This document shows, piece by piece, positions 1-7,881 of a DNA stretch of 10,943 bases. The DNA is from Rhodospirillaceae bacterium UBA4479. GTDB lineage: Bacteria > Pseudomonadota > Alphaproteobacteria > Rhodospirillales > Casp-alpha2. The stretch spans positions 1 through 10,943 of the forward strand of contig DGNZ01000394.1 of the NCBI GenBank assembly GCA_002389175.1, read 5' to 3'. The notes beneath the pieces were generated by a model. The model did not search any database. It saw only the letters and a program-made list of their open reading frames with translations, and had not been told where the DNA came from. Made by a program: the position numbers and the translations under genes. Numbering within the stretch: the stretch's first letter is position 1; each line of letters starts with the position of its first letter.

Positions 1-17
1 TGTGATGGAAATGCCCC

Positions 18-1265
18 ATGGAAGATGACTTTTACAAAATTCGGCGCTTGCCGCCGTATGTATTTGCCGCCGTCAATGAGATGAAGGCAGCAGCACGCGC
101 AGGCGGAGCTGATATCATTGATCTGGGCATGGGCAATCCTGATCTGCCAACGCCACAACATATTGTCGACAAGCTAAAAGAGACCGTCGACAATCCCAAG
201 ACCCACAGATATTCTAATTCACGAGGCATTCCGGGCCTTCGTAAAGCGATTTCAAGGTATTACGAGCGACGCTTTGGGGTAGATGTCGATCCCGACGAAG
301 AAGTTGTGGTGACACTGGGTTCTAAAGAAGGCCTCGCAAACCTATCTCAAGCGATAACCAGTCCTGGCGACGTGATCTTAGTCCCGAATCCCAGCTATCC
401 GATCCATCAGTTTGGTTTCATTATCGTTGGCGCTGCTGTCCGGTCGATCCCGGTGACTCCAGGACCAGAATTCCTTTTGGCCCTTGATCGCGCCGTTCAG
501 CATAGTGTGCCTAAGCCGACAGCGTTGGTCCTTAACTATCCGAACAATCCAACGGCTGCATTGGCGGACTTAGATTTCTATTCAGAAATTGTTGAGTTCT
601 GTCGCTTTCACAATATCTACATCCTGTCTGATTTGGCTTATGCAGAAATCTATTTCGATGATGTGCCGCCACCATCGATTCTACAGCTTAAAAACGCGTG
701 GGATATTTCGGTCGAATTCACATCGATGAGCAAAACCTATTCTATGCCAGGATGGCGGATAGGATTTGCTGCAGGTAACCGCAAATTAATCTCTGCGTTG
801 GCGCGGGTGAAGTCATACCTGGATTATGGTGCGTTTACTCCGATCCAGGTTGCCGCTGCGACAGCATTGAATGGGCCCCAAGATTGCATCGCAGAAGCAC
901 GTAATATTTATAAAGAGCGCAGGGACATATTGGTTGATGGATTAGCCAATGCCGGTTGGCATATTCCCTCGCCACCCGCCACCATGTTTGCGTGGGCACC
1001 GATTCCACCGGCATTCCGAGACTTAGGGTCAGTTGAGTTCTCAAAACTATTGTTATCCGAGGCCGACGTCGCCGTCGCCCCAGGTTTAGGTTTTGGAGAA
1101 CATGGCGATGATCATGTCCGTATTGGCTTGGTTGAGAACGGTCAGCGTATCCGACAAGCCGCTAGAAACATCAAAGGCTTCCTTCGACAGCGTGGCGTCA
1201 ATACTGATGGCGCGAGCAACGACCGTGGGCCAAATCATAAAGAACAGTCAGAGGATAAATCATGA
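18..1265 (+). CDS. alaC: AlaC-type PLP-dependent aminotransferase (alanine / LL-diaminopimelate aminotransferase-like)
   Basis: This is a fold-type I, class I/II PLP aminotransferase of 415 residues, close to the 412 of E. coli AlaC, which it resembles along its whole length. The N-terminal RLPPYVF and GMGNPD segments, the SRGIPGLR segment and the GSKEG phosphate-binding turn (101-105) are all present. Other visible cofactor residues are Asn177 in NYPNNPT, Asp205 and Tyr208 in SDLAYAE, the Schiff-base Lys239 in SMSKTYSMPGWRIGF, and the carboxylate-binding Arg368 in HVRIG. AlaC makes alanine from pyruvate and glutamate in the cytosol. Alphaproteobacterial homologues next to hom are often annotated as LL-diaminopimelate aminotransferase, and sequence alone does not settle the substrate. 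The ATG at 18 is chosen because family similarity starts within ten residues of it; only 17 bases lie upstream, so its promoter is not visible. The stop overlaps the hom start by four bases (ATGA), indicating translational coupling and favouring a role in aspartate-family amino acid metabolism. Confidence 0.9.
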   Translation: MEDDFYKIRRLPPYVFAAVNEMKAAARAGGADIIDLGMGNPDLPTPQHIVDKLKETVDNPKTHRYSNSRGIPGLRKAISRYYERRFGVDVDPDEEVVVTLGSKEGLANLSQAITSPGDVILVPNPSYPIHQFGFIIVGAAVRSIPVTPGPEFLLALDRAVQHSVPKPTALVLNYPNNPTAALADLDFYSEIVEFCRFHNIYILSDLAYAEIYFDDVPPPSILQLKNAWDISVEFTSMSKTYSMPGWRIGFAAGNRKLISALARVKSYLDYGAFTPIQVAAATALNGPQDCIAEARNIYKERRDILVDGLANAGWHIPSPPATMFAWAPIPPAFRDLGSVEFSKLLLSEADVAVAPGLGFGEHGDDHVRIGLVENGQRIRQAARNIKGFLRQRGVNTDGASNDRGPNHKEQSEDKS

Positions 1266-2551
1266 GCGCCTTACGGATTGGTATCGCCGGACTAGGGACG
1301 GTCGGTGCAAGCACGGTGCAACTCCTTGAACAGCACGCCGAGATAATCGAAAAACGTGTTGGCAGAGCGATCCAAGTTACAGCCGTGTCAGCGCGTTCTA
1401 AAACAATTGATCGTGGTTTCGCATTGGATGCTTATCGCTGGTTCGATGATCCTGTCGAAATGACAGCGGACCCTGACATTGACGTAATTGTCGAGTTGAT
1501 TGGCGGGTCTGACGGGATTGCCAAAGCGCTTGTCGAAAAAAGCTTGGCCAACGGCAAACATATCGTCACCGCAAACAAGGCGCTGATCGCACATCACGGG
1601 GCAGAGCTGGCAAACATCGCTGAAACCTCAGGCGTTGGCTTTTATGGCGAAGCCGCAGTCGCTGGTGGCATTCCGATCTTAAAAGCTATACGCGAAGGGC
1701 TAGCCGGAAATGCCATCAATCGTGTCTATGGCATTCTTAATGGGACATGTAATTATATCCTGAGCGAAATGCGCGATACAGGTCGCACCTTTGGTGATGT
1801 CTTAGAAGAAGCTCAAAAACTAGGCTATGCCGAATCTGATCCCACGTTTGACGTTGATGGTATCGATGCTGCGCACAAGCTGGCAATCCTGGCTGGCCTT
1901 TGTTTTGGCACCAAAGTCGATTTTGAAAATGTCCATATCGAAGGTATTAGAAGCATTTCACCACTCGACCTCGAATTCGCTGAGGAACTGGGTTACGGCA
2001 TCAAGCTGCTGGGTATCGCATCACATAATGATGACGAAGTTGAGCTGCGCGTACATCCATGCATGGTTCCAAAAGACGCACCGATCAATCATGTTGGCGG
2101 CTCATTCAACGCAGTCGTCGCCGATGGCGATTTTGTCGATTCAGTATTGCTAGAAGGGCGAGGCGCAGGCGGCGGACCTACGGCCTCTGCAGTGGTCGCT
2201 GACATCATTGATATTGCCCGTGGCCACACAGTGCCGATGTACGGTGCGCCTTCAAGTGCACTTATAGATGCTGCTGTGCGTGATATGGATCATCACCGCG
2301 GCGCTTATTATGTGCGCTTTAATGTTGTTGATAAGCCGGGGGTTTTCGCAGAACTCGCCAAGGCATTATCGGATCATAATGTATCGATGGAATCTGTCTT
2401 ACAGCGGAAACGCGATCCTGATCAAAAGGTCCCGGTCGTTATGACCACACATGTGACTGACGAGGTCGATATGCGTAAAGCGATCAACCAAATTGCCTCT
2501 AGCGATTGGGTCGTCGCAGATCCTGTTCTTATTAGAATTGAGGCGTTGTAA
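1262..2551 (+). CDS. hom: Homoserine dehydrogenase with C-terminal ACT domain
   Basis: Homoserine dehydrogenase reduces aspartate-4-semialdehyde to homoserine with NAD(P)H, at the branch leading to threonine and methionine. The protein is 429 residues, typical of the monofunctional bacterial form with a regulatory domain. The nucleotide-binding motif GLGTVG is at 10-15. VTANKALIA (102-110) carries Lys106, GEAAVAGGIPI follows at 129-139, and ILNGTCNYIL is at 158-167. The catalytic region FDVDGIDAAHKLAIL contains Asp202 and Lys206. From about residue 348 an ACT domain begins (YYVRFNVVDKPGVFAELA), which in this family usually gives feedback inhibition by threonine. No aspartokinase domain is fused. 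The start overlaps the aminotransferase stop in an ATGA, so the two are probably co-translated. A 51-base gap follows before the glpX homologue, with no convincing terminator in it. All key residues appear intact. Confidence 0.96.
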   Translation: MSALRIGIAGLGTVGASTVQLLEQHAEIIEKRVGRAIQVTAVSARSKTIDRGFALDAYRWFDDPVEMTADPDIDVIVELIGGSDGIAKALVEKSLANGKHIVTANKALIAHHGAELANIAETSGVGFYGEAAVAGGIPILKAIREGLAGNAINRVYGILNGTCNYILSEMRDTGRTFGDVLEEAQKLGYAESDPTFDVDGIDAAHKLAILAGLCFGTKVDFENVHIEGIRSISPLDLEFAEELGYGIKLLGIASHNDDEVELRVHPCMVPKDAPINHVGGSFNAVVADGDFVDSVLLEGRGAGGGPTASAVVADIIDIARGHTVPMYGAPSSALIDAAVRDMDHHRGAYYVRFNVVDKPGVFAELAKALSDHNVSMESVLQRKRDPDQKVPVVMTTHVTDEVDMRKAINQIASSDWVVADPVLIRIEAL

Positions 2552-2602
2552 GCGCGGGAATTCGGGCTTTCGTTCCTGTTCCTGAACCGCCACAATACGG
2601 TT

Positions 2603-3580
2603 ATGTCAGAACCTGCCGCACGAGATAGAAACTTATCCCTAGAACTGGTCCGCGTAACCGAGGCAGCAGCACTCGCAGCTGCAGCGCATATGGGATCTGG
2701 AGACCACAAGACAGCCGATGAGGCTGCGATCAGTGCTGCACATACGCTGCTGCACAGCCTGGCCATACGCGGCACTGTATGCGTTGGTGAAGGTAACAAA
2801 TCCGAAGCTGCACATCTATATATCGGCGAAGAAGTCGGCACAGGTCACGGACCAGAAGTCGATGTTGCGATCGTCGCCCTTGAGGGATCAAGCATTGTTG
2901 CCCGTGGCGGTCCCAATGCAATTTCGACCGTTGCCATGGCTGAAGGTGGAAGTTTTTTACGAGTTCCATCAATTTATATGAACATAATAGCCGTCGGTCC
3001 TGGTGTTCCTAAAGGCACAGTCGATTTGGATAAGACGGCTGCTGAAAATTTATCAGCATTAGCTGATGCCAAAGACGTGCCCGTTTCTGACCTCGTTGTG
3101 TGTATGCTGGACCGGCCACGCCACAAGGCATTACTTGACGAAGTTCGCGCCGCAGGTGCCAAGGTCCGTTTAATCTTGGGTGGTGACGTTTCTGGCGTGA
3201 TCGCGACCGCGTTGCCAGAATCCGGTGTGGATATGTACATGGGCATTGGCGCAGCACCACAAGGTGTCATTGCAGCTGCCGGTTTGCGTGGCTTTGGTGG
3301 TCAAATGCAAGGCCGATTGTATGCCCGCCAGGAATCAGATCGACAAGAAGCCAGCGATCTTGGGGTTAAAGACTTCGATCAGATATTTGACGAAACAGAA
3401 ATGGCCGCCGGCAATGTCACTTTTGCCGCAACAGGTGTCACCTATGGTACTTTATTACAAGGTATCCGCCGCCAAAAAGGAACTGCGAGCAGCCACTCCT
3501 TGGTCGTTCGCTCATTAACAGGTACGCATCGATATATCGAGGCTCATCATGACTTCACCCGACGCGCACCCATCAGCTAA
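2603..3580 (+). CDS. glpX: GlpX-family (class II fructose-1,6-bisphosphatase) homologue with degenerate active site
   Basis: The protein is 325 residues (E. coli GlpX is 336) and aligns with the family end to end: RNLSLELVRVTEAAALAA at the N terminus, LYIGEEVGTGHGPEVDVA (72-89), VGPGVPKGTVDL (131-142), DRPRH (170-174), GDVSGVI (194-200) and FAATGVTYG (274-282). GlpX normally hydrolyses fructose-1,6-bisphosphate (and often sedoheptulose-1,7-bisphosphate) in a metal-dependent reaction in the cytosol. Here the usual GEGEIDEAP is GEGNKSEAA (62-70), the DPIEGT/DPIDGT metal motif is VALEGS (91-96), GGAPEGV is GAAPQGV (216-222), PDGD is LGGD (192-195), YMEK is YMNI (125-128), and the GDK lysine is His35. 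Asp39, Glu63 and Glu94 remain. I read the substitutions from the codons; there is no frameshift or internal stop. Catalysis as a bisphosphatase is therefore doubtful, although the fold should be intact. The ATG at 2603 has no clear Shine-Dalgarno sequence. The 3' end overlaps recJ by 32 bases. Confidence 0.88.
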   Translation: MSEPAARDRNLSLELVRVTEAAALAAAAHMGSGDHKTADEAAISAAHTLLHSLAIRGTVCVGEGNKSEAAHLYIGEEVGTGHGPEVDVAIVALEGSSIVARGGPNAISTVAMAEGGSFLRVPSIYMNIIAVGPGVPKGTVDLDKTAAENLSALADAKDVPVSDLVVCMLDRPRHKALLDEVRAAGAKVRLILGGDVSGVIATALPESGVDMYMGIGAAPQGVIAAAGLRGFGGQMQGRLYARQESDRQEASDLGVKDFDQIFDETEMAAGNVTFAATGVTYGTLLQGIRRQKGTASSHSLVVRSLTGTHRYIEAHHDFTRRAPIS

Positions 3581-5363
3581 TCCAATCGAAGACACGCCTG
3601 AACCAACTCAACATCAACGATTATCTGTCATGGGGCGTGAATGGACGTTCCGTAAATTTGACGAGCGGACAGCACTCGCCATTTCGCAGGCCCATGGCTT
3701 GCCTGCCGCGGTTGCAGAAGCCATCACAGCACGGGGCATTGGCATAGACGAGGTTGTGAGTTTTATCGATCCCACGCTCAAAGACCTGTTGCCTGACCCA
3801 AGTCGTTTCAGAGACATGGACAAGGCCGCTAATCGTATTGCCGATGCATTATTGTCGGGAGAGAAAATCGCCTTATTTGCAGACTACGATGTCGATGGTG
3901 CGACGTCGTCATCCGTCATGGCACGGTTCTTACGCGCGTGCGGTAATGACCCCATCGTCTATATTCCAGACCGTATATCCGAAGGCTATGGCCCATCAGA
4001 ACCAGCCTTGCAGAAGCTGGCGGCGCAAGGTGCTAAGCTGATCATCACATTGGATTGCGGTACCACTGCATTCGATGCCCTAGGTGCGGGCCGTGACCTT
4101 AACGTAGATATCATTGTTATTGATCATCATGAGGCAGAACCAAAATTGCCTGATGTCCATGCCGTCGTTAACCCAAACCGCATGGACGAAGACCGTGTAT
4201 ATGGTCATCTCTGTACGGCGGGCTTGGCCTTTATCATGGCCGTCGCGATCAACCGGACGCTCCGCTCGCGGGATTTCTGGACTCTAGAGCGCCCAGCACC
4301 CGTTTTAACGCGTCTGCTCGACCTCGTGGCACTTGGCACTGTCTGCGATGTTGTGAATTTAACCGGACTCAATCGTGCGCTCGTCGTCCAGGGACTTAAA
4401 GTATTGGCGAAAAGAGCCAACACAGGGCTTCGGGCATTGGCTGATGTTGCAGGTCTGAATGAAACGCCGGGTAGTTATCATTTGGGCTTTGTATTGGGAC
4501 CACGGATTAATGCGGGAGGACGTATCGGTGATTCCGGGATTGGTGCGACGCTTTTACGTTCCGATGATGACGCCGAATCTGCGGCACTCGCTACCAAGTT
4601 GGATATTTTAAACGCAGAACGGAAACAGATCGAGGCTGATGTTTTCAGTGATGCTTTGGAGCACGCGTACCGCTTAGACGAAAACAATGTTGTCACTGTT
4701 GTCGCGGGCGATGGCTGGCATCCAGGTGTTGTCGGCATTGTTGCCAGCAGATTGGTTGAGCGATTCGGCAAACCCGCGTGCGTGATTGCGATGGGGGATA
4801 AGCTGGGTACCGGTTCCGGTCGCTCTATCCCCGGAATAGATTTAGGTGCTGCCATTATCGCAGCCAGACAATCAGGACATCTGATCAAGGGGGGCGGCCA
4901 TGCGATGGCTGCTGGGTTCTCTGTCAGCCGTGATGGCCTCAGTGAATTCAATGCATTCCTGCAGGAACGAATCAAAAGCCAAACTGGCGAGGGTCCCATG
5001 GGGTTACCCACTCGTTTAGATGGCCGTCTTAGTATTCGCGGCGCCACGTTTGATTTAGCCCAATCACTGGAACTCATGGCGCCCTTTGGGCCTGGGAACC
5101 CTGAACCACGATTTTTACTAGAAGGGGTCCGTATCAGTTATTCGGACATCGTTGGGGCAGACCATCTGCGCATGACCATCAGTGGGGCAGCAGGGGCTGG
5201 TTCTGTAGATGGAATCGCATTTCGCTGCGTCGGGACACCATTGGGCGAACTACTGTCGTCAGCGCGCGATACCCCCATTGATCTGGTGGGGCGACTGAAA
5301 ACAGATACCTGGGGCGGGCGAACCCGTGCTAAGTTTCACGTAGAAGATGCTGCGCGCATTTAA
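3549..5363 (+). CDS. recJ: Single-stranded-DNA-specific exonuclease RecJ
   Basis: RecJ is a 5'-to-3' single-strand DNA exonuclease acting in RecF-pathway recombination, mismatch repair and base excision repair. The 604-residue protein compares with 577 in E. coli. The DHH phosphoesterase motifs are in order: DYDVDGATS (112-120), LDCGTT (168-173), IDHHE (191-195) and DLVALGTVCDVV (258-269). GPRINAGGRIG lies at 317-327. The DHHA1 part shows GDGWHPGVVGIVASRL (387-402), GSGRSIPGIDL (422-432) and GGGHAMAAG (448-456). The C-terminal OB-like domain includes APFGPGNPEPRF (511-522). All metal-binding Asp/His residues look intact. The start at 3549 lies 32 bases inside the glpX homologue and is preceded by GAGG at 3539-3542. 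A later ATG at 3630 (GREWTFRKF) is possible, since the first 25 or so residues look like a poorly conserved Pro-rich extension. Placement directly after glpX is familiar from alphaproteobacteria. Confidence 0.95.
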   Translation: MTSPDAHPSANPIEDTPEPTQHQRLSVMGREWTFRKFDERTALAISQAHGLPAAVAEAITARGIGIDEVVSFIDPTLKDLLPDPSRFRDMDKAANRIADALLSGEKIALFADYDVDGATSSSVMARFLRACGNDPIVYIPDRISEGYGPSEPALQKLAAQGAKLIITLDCGTTAFDALGAGRDLNVDIIVIDHHEAEPKLPDVHAVVNPNRMDEDRVYGHLCTAGLAFIMAVAINRTLRSRDFWTLERPAPVLTRLLDLVALGTVCDVVNLTGLNRALVVQGLKVLAKRANTGLRALADVAGLNETPGSYHLGFVLGPRINAGGRIGDSGIGATLLRSDDDAESAALATKLDILNAERKQIEADVFSDALEHAYRLDENNVVTVVAGDGWHPGVVGIVASRLVERFGKPACVIAMGDKLGTGSGRSIPGIDLGAAIIAARQSGHLIKGGGHAMAAGFSVSRDGLSEFNAFLQERIKSQTGEGPMGLPTRLDGRLSIRGATFDLAQSLELMAPFGPGNPEPRFLLEGVRISYSDIVGADHLRMTISGAAGAGSVDGIAFRCVGTPLGELLSSARDTPIDLVGRLKTDTWGGRTRAKFHVEDAARI

Positions 5364-5402
5364 CATGAATGGCATCAACTTTTTGCATATGGGGAATGAA
5401 CG

Positions 5403-5864
5403 ATGAGTCCAGCTGAACAACAAGCCCACGACAAATGGGATCGTCGCTTTATGGAGCTGGCGGATTTCATCGCCCAATGGTCAAAGGACCCTTCTACTAA
5501 AGTGGGCGCAGTCATTATGGATCCGCGCAATAAACGAATTGTCTCAACTGGATTTAACGGATTTCCCTTTGGCGTTGAAGATACTGCTGATCGCCTTGAA
5601 AACCGATCCATCAAATATGAAATGGTCGTCCACGCCGAAACCAATGCGTTGATGTTTGCAGGCGAACAAGCCAATGGATGCACACTGTATGTGACCCCAT
5701 TGCCACCGTGCGCACGCTGTGCCGTTTTGATTATTCAGGCAGGTATTAAGCGCGTGTTATCGCCAACTCCCGACACATCAAAAGAACCGTGGAAAACTCA
5801 ATTCGAAATTTCATCCAAGATGTTCGAAGAATCAGGTGTATCTGTTGAGTTTCTTGATCTCTAA
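5403..5864 (+). CDS. dCMP deaminase family protein (zinc-dependent cytidine/deoxycytidylate deaminase fold)
   Basis: This 153-residue zinc deaminase carries the two hallmark motifs: HAETNAL with zinc ligand His77 and catalytic Glu79, and PLPPCARC with zinc ligands Cys103 and Cys106. The N-terminal WDRRFMELADFIAQWSKDPSTKVGAV and the following STGFNGFPFGVED match the dCMP deaminase/ComEB family. That family converts dCMP to dUMP, the precursor of dTMP, in the cytosol. A related activity on free cytosine nucleosides or another deaminated base cannot be excluded. The start at 5403 is well supported by GGGGA at 5391-5395 with seven bases between. It follows recJ by 39 bases with no visible terminator, so it is probably part of the same transcript, joining nucleotide supply to repair. 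Confidence 0.88.
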   Translation: MSPAEQQAHDKWDRRFMELADFIAQWSKDPSTKVGAVIMDPRNKRIVSTGFNGFPFGVEDTADRLENRSIKYEMVVHAETNALMFAGEQANGCTLYVTPLPPCARCAVLIIQAGIKRVLSPTPDTSKEPWKTQFEISSKMFEESGVSVEFLDL

Positions 5865-5991
5865 CCTCATTTCGCAGACCATATCATAATCGAATCAGCG
5901 GCGTTGGCGTAGCAGGGGGGCTGTGCTAATCAATCCGCAAATTTTATGTCTACGCGCTTCATCTGCGCTCATATTCAATTGGGGGAACCAC

Positions 5992-7014
5992 GTGGCTTAC
6001 CGCACGACGCTTAAACATTTCTTGATGCGCCAACAAACAGAGATCACTGGCACAACCGGGGAGTTCACTTCGCTGATGGGCGATGTGTCATCCGCCTGCA
6101 AAGCGATTGCAAATTTGGTGCGACGGGGAAGCTTATCAGGTGATCTTGCAGCCGCTGTCGGTATTAACGTCCAAGACGAAAACCAGAAAAAGCTCGACGT
6201 GATGGCCAATGAATTGGCGATTGGCTGGTGCGAGCGCGGCGGCCAATTATTCGGCATGGCATCCGAGGAAATGGAAGATGTGTACGCCGTCCCAGCAAAG
6301 CTTCAACGCGGCAAGTATCTGCTGATTTTTGATCCGCTTGATGGTTCTTCGAATATTGAGGTTAATGGTCCCATGGGGACGATTTTCTCGATCCTCAAAA
6401 CTGCAGACGACAATGGCGAGCCAAGCGCCGAAGACTTCATGCAAAAAGGTACGGAACAACTGTGTGCGGGTTATGTCCTATTTGGCCCGGCCACCATGAT
6501 GGTATTGACCACGGGGCAGGGCGTGAACGGATTTACATTGAATCCTGACGTTGGGGAATTTGTGCTGACGCATCCCGATATTACGATCCCTGAAGACACC
6601 CAGGAATTTGCGATCAATGCATCCAATGCACGCCATTGGGAAGCCCCCATACAGCGTTACATTGATGAGTGCTTAGCGGGTAAAACAGGGGTCCGTGAAA
6701 AGGATTTCAATATGCGTTGGGTCGCTGCCATGGTCGCTGACGTTCACCGGATCATCACCCGGGGTGGCCTGTTCATGTATCCGATTGATGCCAAGATCAA
6801 AGAAAAAGGCGGACGCCTTCGGCTATTATACGAAGCCAACCCAATGGCATTTATTATTGAACAAGCAGGTGGTGGCGCGTCGACTGGGCGACAGCGCATC
6901 TTAGATGTGCAACCGACCAGTCTGCATCAACGCGTTCCAGTTATTATTGGTGCCAAAAATGAAGTTGACCGTATCGTAGCGTATCACGCGGAATTCGACG
7001 CATCGTCATCATAA
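5992..7014 (+). CDS. fbp: Class I fructose-1,6-bisphosphatase
   Basis: Class I FBPase hydrolyses fructose-1,6-bisphosphate to fructose-6-phosphate in gluconeogenesis and, where present, the Calvin cycle. With the GTG start at 5992 the protein has 340 residues, near the 332 of E. coli Fbp. Hallmarks are all present: TGEFTSLMGDV near the N terminus, ASEEME with metal-ligand glutamates, FDPLDGSSNIEVN (the metal and phosphate motif), VGTIFSI-like GTIFSILK, AGYVLFGPATMMVLTTG, VADVHRIITRGG, GGRLRLLYEANPMAFIIEQAGG and the C-terminal LHQRVPVIIG. The active site looks intact, unlike that of the GlpX homologue 2.4 kb upstream. The 5992 start has GGGGGAA at 5981-5987 and begins where family similarity begins. 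An in-frame GTG at 5923 would add 23 residues that do not resemble the family, and its purine run (5914-5920) sits only two bases from the codon. The 127-base gap after the dCMP deaminase gene may hold its own promoter, but I cannot assign one confidently. Confidence 0.93.
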   Translation: MAYRTTLKHFLMRQQTEITGTTGEFTSLMGDVSSACKAIANLVRRGSLSGDLAAAVGINVQDENQKKLDVMANELAIGWCERGGQLFGMASEEMEDVYAVPAKLQRGKYLLIFDPLDGSSNIEVNGPMGTIFSILKTADDNGEPSAEDFMQKGTEQLCAGYVLFGPATMMVLTTGQGVNGFTLNPDVGEFVLTHPDITIPEDTQEFAINASNARHWEAPIQRYIDECLAGKTGVREKDFNMRWVAAMVADVHRIITRGGLFMYPIDAKIKEKGGRLRLLYEANPMAFIIEQAGGGASTGRQRILDVQPTSLHQRVPVIIGAKNEVDRIVAYHAEFDASSS

Positions 7015-7049
7015 GGTCGCGTTAATCGCCCTTCGATAGCGCCATCATG

Positions 7050-7556
7050 TTAGTGATTATGCTTCATCTTCTTTTTCATGTCGTCGCCCGTTTTGGCACC
7101 GACAGCTCTCACGATGAGCTCAACATCTACTTTGCCAGCTTTCTCGAAATATAAAGTGACCGGCAAGTTTTCGCCTTCTTTGAAGGGGGCTTTCAGGCCC
7201 ATGAACATGACGTGCAGGCCACCTGGCTCAAACGTAACTTCTTGGCCCGCAGGAACATCGACACCTTCTTCGACGTGCATCATTTTCATGATGCCACCTT
7301 CCATGAGATGGGTATGAAGCTCTGTGCGCTTCGACAAGTTTGATTCAGCCTTGATCAGTTTATCCGCTGTATCCCCATCGTTTTTGATTCCCAGATATCC
7401 TGCGCCGGCTTTTGCTGGCCCTGGAGTTGCGCGCGCCCATGGATGTAAAACCGTAATTGATCCGACCGTGTAATCATGCGCCGAGCTTTCGTAGGGTAAA
7501 AAGCTGATGAATGCGGCTGTAAGGCTGGCAGCCAACATTTTGGATAGAGTTTTCAT
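7050..7556 (-). CDS. Periplasmic copper chaperone of the PCu(A)C family
   Basis: PCu(A)C proteins bind Cu(I) in the periplasm and help deliver copper to the CuA/CuB centres of haem-copper oxidases, often with Sco. The protein is 168 residues. Residues 1-26 form a Sec signal peptide (KTLSK, then a hydrophobic stretch, with likely cleavage after ESSA), which would leave His27 as the mature N terminus. The family core follows: HPWARATPGPAKAGAGYLGI (38-57), then the Met/His copper site with His81, His83, Met85, Met90, Met92, Met93 and, 21 residues on, His115-Val-Met117. The C-terminal tail KKKMKHNH adds further Met and His. The start at 7556 has AGAGG about 11 bases upstream on the minus strand. 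The gene converges with fbp across 35 bases and is divergent from the membrane protein gene at 7882. No oxidase or Sco gene lies in the window, so the client is not visible here. Confidence 0.92.
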   Translation of the reverse strand: MKTLSKMLAASLTAAFISFLPYESSAHDYTVGSITVLHPWARATPGPAKAGAGYLGIKNDGDTADKLIKAESNLSKRTELHTHLMEGGIMKMMHVEEGVDVPAGQEVTFEPGGLHVMFMGLKAPFKEGENLPVTLYFEKAGKVDVELIVRAVGAKTGDDMKKKMKHNH

Positions 7557-7881
7557 GAAAGATATAACCTCTTTTTGCGTGGCAACGGATGCAGCAACTT
7601 TGCAGCGTCATTATTTTAATAAAACCAATAAAAATATTCTTAGAATTTACCCAGATTATTATGCCAGGACGTACTTTTGACATTCTCCAAAGTTAAGCCA
7701 TTTTCAGTATAGGAGTGTCAATCACGAGCCAATATCATTACCTGAAGTAACAATACTGATCTTATCAGAAGGGTGCAGACTTAAGTATTAAGCTTCTGTC
7801 ATTGTACGCCCTAGTCTCTTGATACACGGCAATCATACCCCATCTGTTGTTAGCAGTAGTCCAATACAAAAGGAGCCCTAA
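7557..7881. promoter_or_regulatory. AT-rich divergent intergenic region with short dyads
   Basis: These 325 bases separate two divergent genes and must hold the promoters of both, since neither has another visible one. They are clearly more AT-rich than the flanking genes. I see no plausible coding sequence. Three short inverted repeats stand out: ATTCT-T-AGAAT at 7636-7646, CTGAT-CTT-ATCAG at 7756-7768, and an imperfect dyad at 7776-7798 whose core is CTTAA-GTA-TTAAG. They are operator-like in size, but no known regulator is recognised and they are not CueR-like. A perfect TTGACA is present at 7677-7682 on the + strand, without a good -10 hexamer at 16-18 bases. Confidence 0.45.

Noticed and set aside
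4478..5077. A 199-codon open frame on the minus strand antisense to recJ
   Set aside because: Its translation has shadow-like composition, rich in Ser, Pro and Arg, with no recognisable motif. The + strand carries the well-conserved RecJ motifs throughout this stretch.
5923..5991. An upstream GTG that would extend Fbp by 23 residues
   Set aside because: The extra residues do not resemble the Fbp N terminus, the purine run is only two bases from the codon, and the GTG at 5992 has better-spaced GGGGGAA and a family-typical start.
7015..7049. A bidirectional terminator between convergent fbp and the copper chaperone gene
   Set aside because: I could not find a stable GC-rich stem followed by a T run on either strand in these 35 bases.
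7677..7711. Perfect TTGACA at 7677-7682 as a + strand promoter for the membrane protein gene
   Set aside because: No acceptable -10 hexamer occurs at 16-18 bases; the best match (CAGTAT, 7705-7710) is 22 bases away.
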